Assembly (NCBI RefSeq): GCF_964340395.1
Contig: NC_135551.1
Span: 6,480,463-6,544,462 of the forward strand
DNA length: 64,000 bases
Source of the DNA: Glandiceps talaboti
Lineage: Eukaryota > Hemichordata > Enteropneusta > Spengelidae
Direction of reading: 5' to 3'
The translations under genes and the position numbers were made by a program. Numbering within the stretch: the first letter of the stretch is position 1; each line of letters starts with the position of its first letter. The notes beneath the pieces were generated by a model, which was not told where the DNA came from, searched no databases, and worked only from the letters and a program-made list of their open reading frames with translations. Below are positions 50,200-61,330 of this stretch, one piece after another.

Positions 50200-51050
50200 T
50201 TTTCGTTCTGACACACAATAATTTTTGGAATGCATTTGCGATTAGTTATGTTTGAAGTATGTACTAAATTGAATTGAAATATAAGAATGCATTTTCAAGA
50301 TTTAGCTCAATTGCCGAAAACTGTCAATTATGCAAATGTATCATTAGAACTCAGTCATTTTTAGAACATGTGCGACTAGTTATGTTTGAATTATGTACGA
50401 AATTATATTGAATTTAAGGAATGCAATATTAAGATATAGCCTAACTACAGAACATAATAAATTATACAAATAACATTTACATCGATAAGCTTCATTAGAC
50501 ATGTGTACCCAGGTAGCACATATGAATGTACAAACTTATATAGAACTTCAAGCTTGCTCTCTTCATATCAATCCTAATTACTGAAAATCATTAATTTGCA
50601 AATGACTCTTTCAAAAATTTAAAGCTATATCACAGGTTTTCCATGAAAAGTGTGTTTTGTTATGTTTGAAGTATGTACCAAAAATATATATTAATTTGAA
50701 AAGTGCATTCTAAAGATATAGCCAAATTACTGAAAATTATTAATAATGTAAAATGAGTCATTAAAACTACAAGCTATATTATCAAACTCCATATGACACA
50801 TGAACATTGCTGTTATCAATGTACACTACTTAATTATTTTTATTTTTGAAGTATGCATTCACCGAAAACAATTTATTATGCAACTATCTTATTATCAATA
50901 ATGCAATGTTTACCAAAACGTAATCAATTCTAGCCATTACCCTAACAAACATGTATTGACCCATCCGTTTTGAAAAAAATCGATGACACATACATACATA
51001 CATACATACATACATACATACATACGAACAAACAAACAAACAAACAAACT
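50200..51050 (+). repeat. about 150-bp tandem repeats ending in (CATA)n(CAAA)n
   Basis: Monomers contain TTATGTTTGAA.TATGTAC, AAATT..ATTGAA, AAGATATAGC..AATTAC.GAAAA and TTATGCAAAT.T.TCATTA, the same family as 28200-29220. The array ends with GCCATTACCCTAACAAACATG and runs into CATA and CAAA tetranucleotide repeats at about 50990-51050. Confidence 0.85.
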
Positions 51051-51968
51051 AACAGATACACATACTTTTCATAACTAATATATAACCTTCCTTAGTGAAG
51101 ATAAAATGTACCAAAATCCCACATTTACCAATCAAGGGATGGAGGTTGCATATGAATAACATAATTACAATATAGGAGTCGTACTCATTTTTCATTTCAA
51201 CTCGTGAGACGAGTCGTCACAATTGTTAAAATTTTAATTTTGTTATATTAGTGGGTTTAACCTAAGCGTAGACGAAAGATATATTTTACCTCAGATGTGT
51301 TAACTACAGCTCTGGATTTGGATGCAAATGTGTAATTTGAACAAGCGCTGCTATTAAATTATATCAAATATTATATTATATTATATATATTTAACAATTT
51401 AGACCAAAAGTTAAAGATTTGCATATAAATATATGTTTATATAGGTGAATGAGTACATGTAATTGCCCACCCTTCTGCACAGTAACGGCTGATGAATGAA
51501 TTCGTTATTGATAGTTTTTCTTGTAAGAGTGTCGTCCTGTTTAAAATAAGTAATCGGATGTTTAAACAGTGAGTGTATGAAATTCATACTTGAATTGATT
51601 TTGGTAGAATGATATGAGGAGATTACTTAAAATTTCACTTTTAAAAATAATAACCGTCACATTTTTATTGCAGTCACTAAGTGTCCAGAATAAACAGGCA
51701 GCATGCCTAGCAAGTAATACGTTATCCTACATTGTGTACACCTTGTGATCACATCATATTATAGTAAACACGCCTAAGACATGTCTATCTGCATACTGGA
51801 GTTGTTTGGTAGCAATACATTGTGATCGAGCTATTTATCTATCCATCACATTTTGACCCGGTCTGCGCAATAGTAATTCTTTTCAAATATAGAATTCATG
51901 TAAACATATGTTACAATTAGTTATCAAAGTAATTCAAACACGTAATCTAGGGAATTATCGTGAAAAAA
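51051..51968 (+). other. unassigned intronic sequence
   Basis: AT-rich sequence without recognisable coding or repeat features. Confidence 0.4.
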
Positions 51969-52192
51969 TGGCCGGGTGCGGACATGTTATCCGGGTGCCT
52001 GTGACACTAACCGAACGTCAATTGATTTTGGAAGCTATGGGTCAATATGCTCACAATTATCAACTGATAGCAGATCATGTCCGTGCATATTTACGCATTC
52101 TTTCTCGAGCTGTGCAAGACATTTACATTATTCGTTCTGCTACTGCAGCAAGATGTAGAATAAGGGATGTTGTCCAACGTCATCAGAACAGG
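51969..52192 (+). CDS. possible exon, helix-rich SANT/Myb-like peptide (tentative)
   Basis: ATGGCC follows GTGAAAAA, and the open frame ends at a donor-like CAGAACAG|GTAATT. The peptide includes VTLTERQLILEAMGQY and HNYQLIADHV, spaced like the first two helices of a SANT/Myb-type fold, then Arg-rich helices. It is less AT-rich than its surroundings. It does not look like an extracellular module, so it may be part of another gene, a retrocopy or a transposon fragment. No second exon is seen. Confidence 0.3.
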
Positions 52193-52499
52193 TAATTGTT
52201 TGCACAAATAGGAAACGACCAGAATTTATGACAGGGGTAGACTCAGAATATTGTGATCATGTTGAACACGTTATGACTATTAATAACTTGATAGCCAGTT
52301 ATAAAGGATGTATATTGGGTTTCATAATGGTGCTGGTCGACAATAACACAACGACCCGATCGTCGAATACATACGTCATGACTACATCAACATTTGTTAA
52401 AGTCATACAGCTCGGTTATTTGTTTCCGGCTTCTTCGCCTCATCAGCTTCATGCATTCACAAAACAAGTTACTTGACTGTGCAGACAGGGGAAAAATAG
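52193..52499 (+). other. unassigned sequence
   Basis: A frame at 52228-52476 shows no known motif. Confidence 0.4.
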
Positions 52500-52915
52500 A
52501 AACAAAAATATGATATCCTTATGTAAATAAAATGCGACGTATAAATCGAAGAAACTCATTATCTTTTGACAATATAGACGAAAGTGGACGTATTGAAATT
52601 TTAAAATGAAAACAGACGAAAACACATTTTAGAACGAGAGCCGACAACAATCTATTTTTATGCAAATACAGATTGACATATAAATCGACATGGCCAACAA
52701 AAAAAAGTCATTAATCTATTGATAATATTTACAACGTGGACGAAAGTGGACGTATGTAAATTTTAGAACGAATACATTTTAGAACGAAAGCCGACGGAAA
52801 TATATTGTTATGCAAATACAGTGCAACGGATAAATCTAAATGACCAACGAAAAGGTCATTAATCAATTGACATATTTGCTTCCAACGAAAGTTGACGTAT
52901 GGAAATTATCGTGAG
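52500..52915 (+). repeat. about 160-bp tandem repeats, three units
   Basis: Units share GACGTATAAATCGA or a close relative, GGCCAACAAAAA, GTCATTAAT, TTGA.AATAT, GACGAAAGTGGACGTAT, TTTTAGAACGAA and TTATGCAAATACAG. They are about 75 to 85% alike by eye. A block at 52915-52972 then matches 43135-43200. Confidence 0.8.
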
Positions 52916-53062
52916 AAAGAGTAAGTACAAATAATGGAAAAGGAAGGTTGCGTAACTGTGCTGCTCGACAACCCACTACTTGAAATATCAACAAAAATCC
53001 ATACAATTGTAAAACTGCGGAATTAGTTTAAACTACTTGATGCACATTTGTTCATATCCAAG

Positions 53063-53182
53063 ATAACAATACATGTCCTGAACATCTATACCAATGTACA
53101 AGTGGAGAATGTGTTCACCTGAGTGATGTTTGCGATGGTATTATCAGCTGCTATGATGGGAAAAGTAGCATTTTGAAATGTG
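53063..53182 (+). CDS. exon: LDL-receptor class A domain 1
   Basis: The acceptor CATATCCAAG and donor TGTG|GTAAGT enclose 120 nt, phase 1-1, 40 codons. The six LDLa cysteines are in order: NTC, YQC, GEC, DVCDG, SC and KC. The motif HLYQCTSGECVHLSDVCDG is typical. The acidic calcium cage normally formed by DC.D.SDE is changed to SCYDGKSS, so several ligands are missing and calcium binding is doubtful. Confidence 0.85.
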
Positions 53183-54812
53183 GTAAGTCTTTATGTTCCG
53201 TGTAACAGAGCAAGGAAAGTACCCTTTTCTCTTGAGATACTTAACAGAAACTTTGCTTGTTACGTTATATATATTTGAATTTACCCTAATGTTTGCTAGA
53301 TACAATTTACAACTTTACTATGGAAATTATCTACACATGTAGAGTCTATGACTATACATGCGATATTAAATGCCCTATATCAATGTTACGGGCGCATTTG
53401 TATGTGACACGTGAAATTCTGTTAACACTTACAGTTGCATAACTTTTCGAAGCTTCAAACCCTATGAGTAAGCTAATAAATGCCTTTATAAAAAACCTCC
53501 AGATCTGTCAGGGGAAACCTGCCTGCCTCAACCCTACAGGTCACTCATGCATTAAACCACCAATCAATCAGATGCACAAATCTTGCTACTGTCATAATGG
53601 TATTAAACTTGTCTTATATATTTTCGCTCTATGCTTATTTCAGATGATCTTTTCAAGATAGTCTAGCATTGCCTTATAACTCCAAATCTCCGCTCCCAAA
53701 TATACTACTATTAGATGTTCTGACATTTACTATAATAATGACATTTAACATTTTTAAGAACATATTTCAATCCTATGTAAGTTATAAAGAATGTTTTTCT
53801 TCTTTTTTTCTTTCTTTTTTTTACTTGATGATATTGTATTATTGCTTGAAAGGGTCTGAATAGCCCAAAACTGGCTTTAAGTGTAAAAAACCAGAGCTTC
53901 TAGGAGAGACTCTAAGGGACCCTACATGCGGTGGAAATATCCTAATCTCAAGCTAATCCCCCAATCTTTTATTGTCAAGATGCTATTAAACTTTTTTTCA
54001 AAAATATTTCAACGCTATTTAGTTACTTGTTACATGTTGGTGTTGTCTTTTAAAGCTTGCAAATTATTGTCTGAAAGTGTTTGAATAGTCTCAAAGTTGA
54101 CTTTTCAGATTAAAAAGCCTTCAGAGCTTCTAAGGGGCGACCTAGGGACACCCCCCCCACAAGTAATGGACATATACCAGACTCAAGGGCGTCCCCTACC
54201 TCTTACTGTCAACTAGCAATTAAACTCCTTTTGGAATATATTAACTTGTGTAGTCAATAATTGTATGGTAATGCTATCCTGGGATTTTATAGAGTATTTG
54301 CAAGATGGTCAAACAGCCACACTGTGTCACGATTAAAAAAATAACTGTCATGTGAATATGACATATGGGGAGGGGAGGGGTCTTCATGTTTTAGAATAAA
54401 GTGATGGAGGGGTCAGCCTGTTTTCTATTTTACAGATGGGGGGGGGGGTTCAGTGAGTTTTTGTTGGCCCAGTGGACAAATCTCCCCTTGCCCACCCCCC
54501 CACCCCCGGGCTGGGAACGAATCGGAACTGACCGGTTCCTAAGGTCATCCAATGTATACACATATTTTGAAAAGTGCGCCGAAACGCTAAAATAAGCCTG
54601 TCAATCAAGTACTTAAATGAGCAACATCAAGCGATAAATTATGCAATTAATATGCCAATGATGGGGTGACGTCATATATTTTAAGAATATATTTGAAATG
54701 ACGCTCAATTAGTATCGAATAGTGCAATTTTGTGAGAAAAAAAAATGATAAAAATTGGGTTAGAGGTGTCAAACTTTTATTAACAATGCATTCATTCCGT
54801 GTTTAACATCAG
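53183..54812 (+). other. intron between LDLa modules
   Basis: Contains two diverged blocks near 53860-54000 and 54050-54200 that share GAGCTTCTA.G..GACTCTAAGGGAC-like text, probably a tandem repeat, and a poly-G/poly-C rich stretch near 54420-54510. No exon is recognised. Confidence 0.45.
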
Positions 54813-54863
54813 TGAACATGTTTACCGATGTACATCACGGTGTCGACAGGGTATATATATATA

Positions 54864-54946
<83 letters not shown>

Positions 54947-55019
54947 GTCTGCGTCAACATGGACTCCAGCTTATACAAAATGTCTTTATGACTGTAGCAA
55001 CCATTACTTCCCATCCTAG
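54813..55019 (+). pseudogene. possible broken LDLa exon split by (TA)n
   Basis: Before the microsatellite a frame reads EHVYRCTSRCRQG, close to EHLYQCTSGEC of LDLa module 1. After the microsatellite a frame reads TKCLYDCSNHYFPS before a stop, with two cysteines spaced as LDLa C4 and C5 could be. A (TA)n tract of about 90 bp lies between. This could be a duplicated LDLa exon interrupted by repeat expansion, but the resemblance is short and the acceptor phase does not fit the other cassettes. Confidence 0.35.
54852..54941. repeat. (TA)n microsatellite
   Basis: About 90 bp of TA dinucleotide with one TTTA interruption. Confidence 0.97.
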
Positions 55020-55130
55020 ACAATGCCTCGTCTAAATGGTTTACTTGTGATAATGGGATGAAAATATCAATAACAAAGTACTGTGACTTCAGTGCTGATT
55101 GTCTTGACAGATCTGACGAAACACATTGTG
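55020..55130 (+). CDS. exon: LDL-receptor class A domain 2, four-cysteine form
   Basis: The acceptor TTCCCATCCTAG and donor TGTG|GTTAGT enclose 111 nt, phase 1-1, 37 codons. The peptide KWFTCDNGMKISITKYCDF and SADCLDRSDETHC has a complete calcium-cage motif (DCLDRSDETHC). Only four of the six cysteines are present: the first and third, which pair with each other in LDLa folds, are both absent. It is the last exon of the gene I can recognise. Confidence 0.8.
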
Positions 55131-55151
55131 GTTAGTCTTTTTTACATTCCA

Positions 55152-55154
<3 letters not shown>

Positions 55155-55196
<42 letters not shown>
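55155..55196. repeat. (GT)n microsatellite
   Basis: About 42 bp of GT dinucleotide just after the last recognised exon. Confidence 0.95.
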
Positions 55197-55197
<1 letters not shown>

Positions 55198-56495
55198 CGT
55201 ACGTGCATGTATGTATGTCGTGTGTGTACCTGCATCAGTGATGTATGTATATATATATATCTGTCTGTCTGTGGTCATCCAAACAAAAAAAAGCAGCTTA
55301 ATAAATAGTTATTGAACATAAATGAGTACTGAAATTTAAATAACTTAGTAAATGTTAGTTTTCTAAACACATGAGTATTAATGAATCTTGCCCATAAATG
55401 ATGATTTTCAGTAAGAGGGTAGTATCATAAGAATGTAATATTCAAATTCCATATAGTGACGTATATCCATTAGTGGTAACTTAAGGTTGAGATGCAGGTT
55501 CGTCAGCTCATTTTTCCTCTATCACATTTCACAGTAAAGACAAGATAAATACACCGTTTTATTTGCATTAGTTATGTCAAGTCTTTTTATGAAGTTGTGG
55601 CTTCTGTGGTGATTTTTTACATTCTTAACCATATTATTGATCTATACCCACGATTGACGATTTTTACTTAAAGCTATTTAACTTTTACAAACAGTTGAAT
55701 ATAGTCCTCTTTTCGACTTTAAACGAAAGATATGTACATAAACAAAAAAGTTCCTGCGGATTTTTTTTGTCTTTCATTGTCTTGTTATAATCACCCAAGG
55801 TTGTATTTTTGTGTTTTTTGCATAAATTACCGCTTTTCACAATTCTCAACACAATAACTCTTGATTCACTCAAAAACTAAACAATCCGGAGGAACGTTTT
55901 TTTAACACGCTGTCTCCGAGTATTGTCTCCAAATTTGACACAGCTGGTACGTTCTGACGCAAAGTTAAATAGCTTTGAACTTCACACAGTATACAAGATA
56001 AAGACTCCTTCGATTCCGCCCGACAAAAGTTTTCAAAAGCTTGCAAATTCGACAGACATCGCAATTGCTTTTTTCTGTGACTTGCAAATATGTTACTCAA
56101 TCCTTGCCATTTGGTTGTGTACGTTGCTTTGCTTCAGACATGAAGAAAATCGGGTATCTTAGGAGGGTCATGAAATGCTACTGATAGAAACATGTTTGTT
56201 TCCTGAGATAAAGGTGTCATGTCATCTATTATTAATTTACGGGTGGAGACTTTGGTTTAATCTTTTAATACGGTACGCGTGCCGTTCTCGACATTACATA
56301 GTATACTTTCTGGTTTGGATTCGAAGCCCTTGCTCTGCACAGTTGGTGTTCGTGTTTTGACTTGAATATGGGCTACGTTCTGATTTGAAGCCTTATTTCT
56401 GCTCATGTATTAGGCATTGCCAATTTTCTGACAAATTTACCAAGTCAACAACATTCAATTTGTACTAGTTGTAGTAGATATAGGGAAGAAATGTA
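55197..56495. other. unassigned sequence
   Basis: Overlapping frames on both strands at 55870-56162 show no known domain. 55310-55460 weakly resembles an inverted monomer of the 150-bp family. No further LDLa, leucine-rich repeat or membrane segment is recognised. Confidence 0.45.
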
Positions 56496-57063
56496 TTAAT
56501 CGCCATCATAGTTTACGTACGGCGACAATCCCAAGTACCCGGATGCACGAGTGACTAACCCAGAAGAGAGTCATTCTCAGCCATACGTTACAGTGGTAAC
56601 ACTCGTTCATGTTCGATTACCTTTCACAAAGAAAATACAACGAAATGGTTGAAGTGATCTTTTTTTAATTTCTTTTCATCACAGCAACAAAATCTGTGTG
56701 ATCAAAAGTGTTGTAAACTAAACCAGAAAGAATGATTGGACTGGCTAAACTTCCTGCTGAACTGGAGTAAGGTCCAAGTCCAAGTAAGCCTTGATAGTAC
56801 ATGAAAAAAATCGTCTCAAACTAGCGATACAACTTTCAGAATATAACTACACATGTCTTCATTTGTTAGAGTTATACAATTCAACACAGGTTTTCACTCG
56901 AAAACAACAATTGTGTAAATAATGACACTCTAAACGCAGCGATTTCTCAGATGATGTTACCACTGTAACATATGGCTGACAAGGACTAGTCCCTCATTGG
57001 TTAGTCCCTCATGCATCCGGGTACTTGGGATTGTCGCCGTATGGAAACTAAGATGGCGATTAA
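56496..57063. mobile_element. 560-bp non-autonomous DNA transposon with TTAA flanks
   Basis: Inverted ends of about 110 bp face each other. The left begins TCGCCATCATAGTTTACGTA and continues GGCGACAATCCCAAGTACC. The right, read in reverse complement, begins TCGCCATCTTAGTTTCCATA with the same GGCGACAATCCCAAGTACC. Both arms run into CATATGTTACAGTGGTAAC-type sequence. TTAA lies immediately outside both ends (56496-56499 and 57060-57063). TTAA duplication is used by piggyBac and Kolobok transposons. No transposase is encoded. Confidence 0.8.
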
Positions 57064-58339
57064 AACATACATCGTGTGATATTTTAATTTACAGAGTTTC
57101 TTGTGACCGGCGCCTGTCAGTAGACTCGGCCAATTTTTTTTCATCATTCCATTGTATTTAAACCTTGTACTTGACATTTCACAATATTTATAATTCTCAA
57201 CAAAATACCTCAACATTATAGACTCGTGCACCGCCTGTCGTATGTAAGCAGGGCTAACCACTGATGTGACCAGAGAGAAACGGATTTAAAATTACATGTA
57301 AAACGGGGAAAGATACGAAAAACATAATGCAAAGTCTAAAGCGAAATTAAAGTTGTAATTCTTTTAATTATTTTTACTTGCCAAATATTGGCATTTTTGG
57401 AAATGACAAGACACGTTCATGTCGTTTAACTTTACATGTAAACTGTTGGCCAATAAACAAAGTTGGTCGATTCACAGTCGGCAGTTAGACTGCTCTTGCA
57501 TAACTTCAACCGCATGCCTAGGCATGCCTTCCTTACGCAAGATGTCCTCATTCTGGTTCACTGTCACTCCACATTGCACAACAATATAGAATTAATCACA
57601 AGTTACATGTTATCTGAAAACATCACACTTTTATAGTGGGTCTAAAGTGTGATTTTAGTGAGTACCAAGAATGTCCTGTGTTGCTACTTGCTGTGGAAAA
57701 TCGCCCGGTCAAACAAGGTCAGCTTCAGCTTCTGGTCAAATCAGTCGTTTTCTACTGGAAATTCTAGTTACACAACAATCCTACTAAATTTACTTGCCAT
57801 AGTTATTTGAAACACATAAATATCCACCTTTTTGTGAAATTTGTAAAACTTTCCGGTCCGTATTAAGGAAACTACTATAGTATGAGTGAAAAACCAAGTC
57901 AAAGTTTCAGGGCCTCAAGTATGCATCCTGAAATCGTCGGAAAATCGGTATTCCTAAGTGTAATCCCAAAATTTGTGTTGCTGGTACAAAAGAAGAGATG
58001 TCAGTTGAGGTTTAGGCGTTTACAGTATCTAAAATGGTGGACTCTAGTGAAAGTTACAGCGAGTTGAAAATACCCAACAATAAGGCCTGTGAGCAGCCAT
58101 TCAAAGTGTAATGGTCACAAACTGAAGGATAGATGTATGTAAATGAGTATGTTGCGGACTGGGTGCAGAATTTGGATTTGAAGTTTACAACCCAGTTTCG
58201 AACAAACGCTTGTCATTTGGGCAAACAATGCGTATAATTATGACTATAGCACATATGACATTGCTTGTTTGATGTCAATAGTGTCTTTTGAAAAGTGGCA
58301 GTTTACTTAAAGTCTTGTGGTCTGATTTCCAATATGGCG
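57064..58339. other. unassigned sequence
   Basis: An ATG at about 57672 opens MSCVATCCGKSPGQT followed by a possible donor (AAG|GTCAGC), but nothing supports a gene. Another frame at 57882-58067 has no motif. Confidence 0.4.
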
Positions 58340-58690
58340 TCAGCCATAATGCTCCTTAGCATATTCATTTTTTTTCAAATTACAACAAAAAAAATCATCA
58401 AAAATAGTAAAGAAGATGTGCTGACTTGAAATTAACAAATCTAAGTAAGCTACCCTTTTGTGCATCAACATACCAGATATCAAAGCAATGTGACAAGTAG
58501 TATTCGAGGAGATGATGAAAATATCACTTTTGAAAAAAAAATCATAAAAAATTGAAAATGGCACAGATCAACTTGGCATAAACAAATCTGAATAGCTTTC
58601 CCCCAGGGAACATGCACATCAAATATCGAAGTATTCTGGCTGTTACTTTCGGAGAAGTTGATGACAATATAACAATTTGACGGACACCTA
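58340..58690. repeat. two diverged tandem monomers, about 175 bp
   Basis: The blocks GTGCTGACTTGAAATTAACAAA, CTACCCTTTTGTGCATCAACAT and GAGGAGATGATGAAAATAT in the first half correspond to CAGATCAACTTGGCATAAACAAA, CAGGGAACATGCACATCAAA and GGAGAAGTTGATGACAATAT in the second. Confidence 0.65.
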
Positions 58691-59802
58691 TGATTCAACA
58701 TCAACATGCATAACTACAGGTTCAAAGTAGGTATTTTTTACTTTTTATTGGTTATAACCAAATTTACCGAGTTTGATTGGTTTTGTACAACAACACAGCT
58801 AAGAGATAATGTCACGTCAATCATTGCACAGAGACCTACTAGCTATGTCTCATTTGCATATGTAAAGACACTCTTCTCTCATCAACGTTCTTGTCAATCT
58901 TCTTTACGTATGCAAATCCTTGTACATAAACATTCAGGAATGAAACCATATAAAACACACATAGCGTTAGAGTTCATGTCATTTTTTTTAATTTCAAATT
59001 TATTAAGGAAAAAAATGAACGATTTTTAAAAAATTGTTTAACCAAACGATGGCACATACCATAAAGATTCATAATGAGCAAAAAAAAGGGGCCAAAATTC
59101 ACCAACGAACCTGCATCTCATCTTTAACATACATGCTCGATGTAGACGTAGATTGATGTAGATTTTCATTTTGTTTGGGTTGTATGAGTAAGCAAAACAT
59201 TTTTATTTATAATTAGCCACTGCCTTAAGAATTCAAGGTCCACACTTTCTAACATTAATAAATTGTAAATGCTATACAAATTTCGTTGATGTAGCGTTTT
59301 ATTGTAATGATTCATTGGATAAGTAGTCCAAAATGAGTTCATGTAATAAGGCAACATGTTAACAATTTATACAAGTTTTAAACAATTTTGTTTATATGAT
59401 AATAAACATAACATTTATGTATACATATGTTATTATAGAGGTTATCGGTATACCTTTTGATGTAAGAATCATTTGCATGATTAAATGTCTTTAAGTTTGA
59501 AATATTGAGAATTTTGTAAAGAATTATCCACCATAATTTTAATGTTATACACAATTGATGCAGTGTCCTATTTAGCTTGTTGATGAAAATTACACCAACT
59601 AGATGATCAATTTGCAAAAATAATATCATGTACCAAAGAATGGATAATATATATGTGATATATGGCAGCTCAAAAATTAACTTTCTGACATGTACTGGAA
59701 AATCTCTCATTGTATTCTCTCCCCGATTGAATGCATTCCATTTATATTAATTTTAATAGATACTCTGAGATTTCAATGTACTACTGACATCGATATGCTT
59801 CC

Positions 59803-59804
<2 letters not shown>
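58691..59804. other. unassigned sequence
   Basis: Very AT-rich. Frames at 58706-59029 (plus) and 59378-59710 (minus) have no recognised motif. Confidence 0.45.
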
Positions 59805-59833
<29 letters not shown>

Positions 59834-59861
59834 TGTATGTATGTATGTATGTATGTATGTA
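59805..59861. repeat. (TGTA)n microsatellite
   Basis: About 57 bp of ATGT/TGTA tetranucleotide repeats. Confidence 0.97.
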
Positions 59862-59899
59862 GAAAGAAATGCATATGGAACTTATAAGTCACTCCGTAC

Positions 59900-60975
59900 A
59901 AAAAGATGCAAAATCCGACGTTTCGGATAAATATTCTTTTTCAAAGGAAATATCGGCGAGATACAAAAATGTTAGGTAAACACCTGAACATATCTGAATG
60001 TAATGGAACAGAACGACAACCGCGCGTGATAAAACGGTTATACATGTGAAAAGTTCTAATATTCGCTTGCAACAAATAGAACCCAATAGAACACGCCTGA
60101 AATAAAAAAAAAAACTACTGATTAACCTAGGAACGACGAGAATAATATATTAGTTCCAAGGGGTTCCAGTGTTCCGAGACGGAAAATTATTTCTTTTTCC
60201 TTTAACCTCGGTACTTTCTCATCACCAGAAGCCTTACAAATTCCTGAAATAGACATATCTGATACACTGTGATCGTTGGTAATAAAATGCATAGATACGG
60301 ATTAGTTACGATTCTTTTGTCTGGTCAGGCGGAGATGTTCCACGAAACGACCACCAAGACGACGTACAGTTGAAACTATATATAAAAACCGCATTTCTGA
60401 CATGTAATGCAAAACACTACATTAGTACTAATACAAGTAAATATAATCGTAACGGGCACACTGTTCTTATAGCCAAAAACATGATTAGTATTAATAATGA
60501 AACGACGTGTACCACATCGAGTACGATCGCATGGAAATGAACCAGCATTAACTTCCAATTCACGTTGTTCTGTACGTATCACCATATCTCTAAGACTGGT
60601 ACCAAAACGCCAAGCTGTTAATGGTACTTCAGGAAACAATGGATTGGTAACCCTATTAGAACGTAAGGTATTAAAATGCTTGTATATAATGTTTTGAACT
60701 GTAGTGGAAAAGGGATGGTATGTAAGAGCTAGTATGGGACGATCGTTGTTACTCTTCTGATAGTGTGATTTGATACAAGCTTCCTTAGACAAAGATGATA
60801 CTTTATATAAAACCGCATTGGTAACAGACATAGGATAACCACGTTGATGGAAATACGTGCAAAATTCAGCAGACCTTTCTCTCTGAAATCCAAATCACCA
60901 CTACAAGTACGACATAAACGAAGTAATTGTGAATAGGGAATGAAATCTTTACATGTGATGAACCATACTGCAAAT
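59900..60975 (-). pseudogene. Penelope-like element fragment with GIY-YIG endonuclease region
   Basis: On the minus strand, from about 60970, frames read LLRLCRTCSGDL and RSAEFCTYFHQRGYP, the end of the RT. Then 60831-60376 carries LALTYHPFSTTVQNIIYKHF, PLTAWRFGTSLRDMVIRT, FPCDRTRC and CITCQKCGFYI, the zinc-type linker leading into a GIY-YIG domain. After a frameshift come GGRFVEHLRLTRQ and KEKEIIFRLGTLEP, the Arg- and Glu-bearing parts of that endonuclease. A stop right after CGFYI disables it. Confidence 0.85.
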
Positions 60976-60989
60976 ATGTATGTGGAGTT

Positions 60990-61330
60990 GATAACATCAC
61001 CAGCCCATACCTCACTGCAGTAAACATCTATTTGTGTGAATACTAGATGAAATTTGACAGTGATCAGACAGAATTGAATTTAAATCATGTACCAGAAAAT
61101 AATTAATTTTAGAATACAGATGTTGGCTGACTATGGTGTAACAACAGTGCTACTTCCATTGGGCTGGTGACATGTGAATTTACCTGTTTTATCTCCTATG
61201 CATCTGTAATTCAGGATAATGCGGTTTGAGGCAATACACAGGTCCAATAACAGTTCACCAAAATGATTTTTTTGAGCATTTCTCTTACTGAGGTTTATGT
61301 GTTCTTCTGACACATAGGGGTAGTCACTTG
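60990..61330 (-). pseudogene. LINE endonuclease fragment
   Basis: The minus-strand frame 61313-61131 has KNHFGELLLDLCIASNRIILN and GDKTGKFTCHQPNGSSTV, a typical apurinic-type endonuclease segment. Another frame then continues TIVSQHLYSKINYFLVHDL and LSDHCQI, the catalytic SDH box. A frameshift lies between. It abuts the Penelope-like fossil. Confidence 0.8.

Noticed and set aside
57672-57716. ATG with MSCVATCCGKSPGQT and a possible donor
   Set aside because: Too short, with no following exon or known motif; likely a chance frame.
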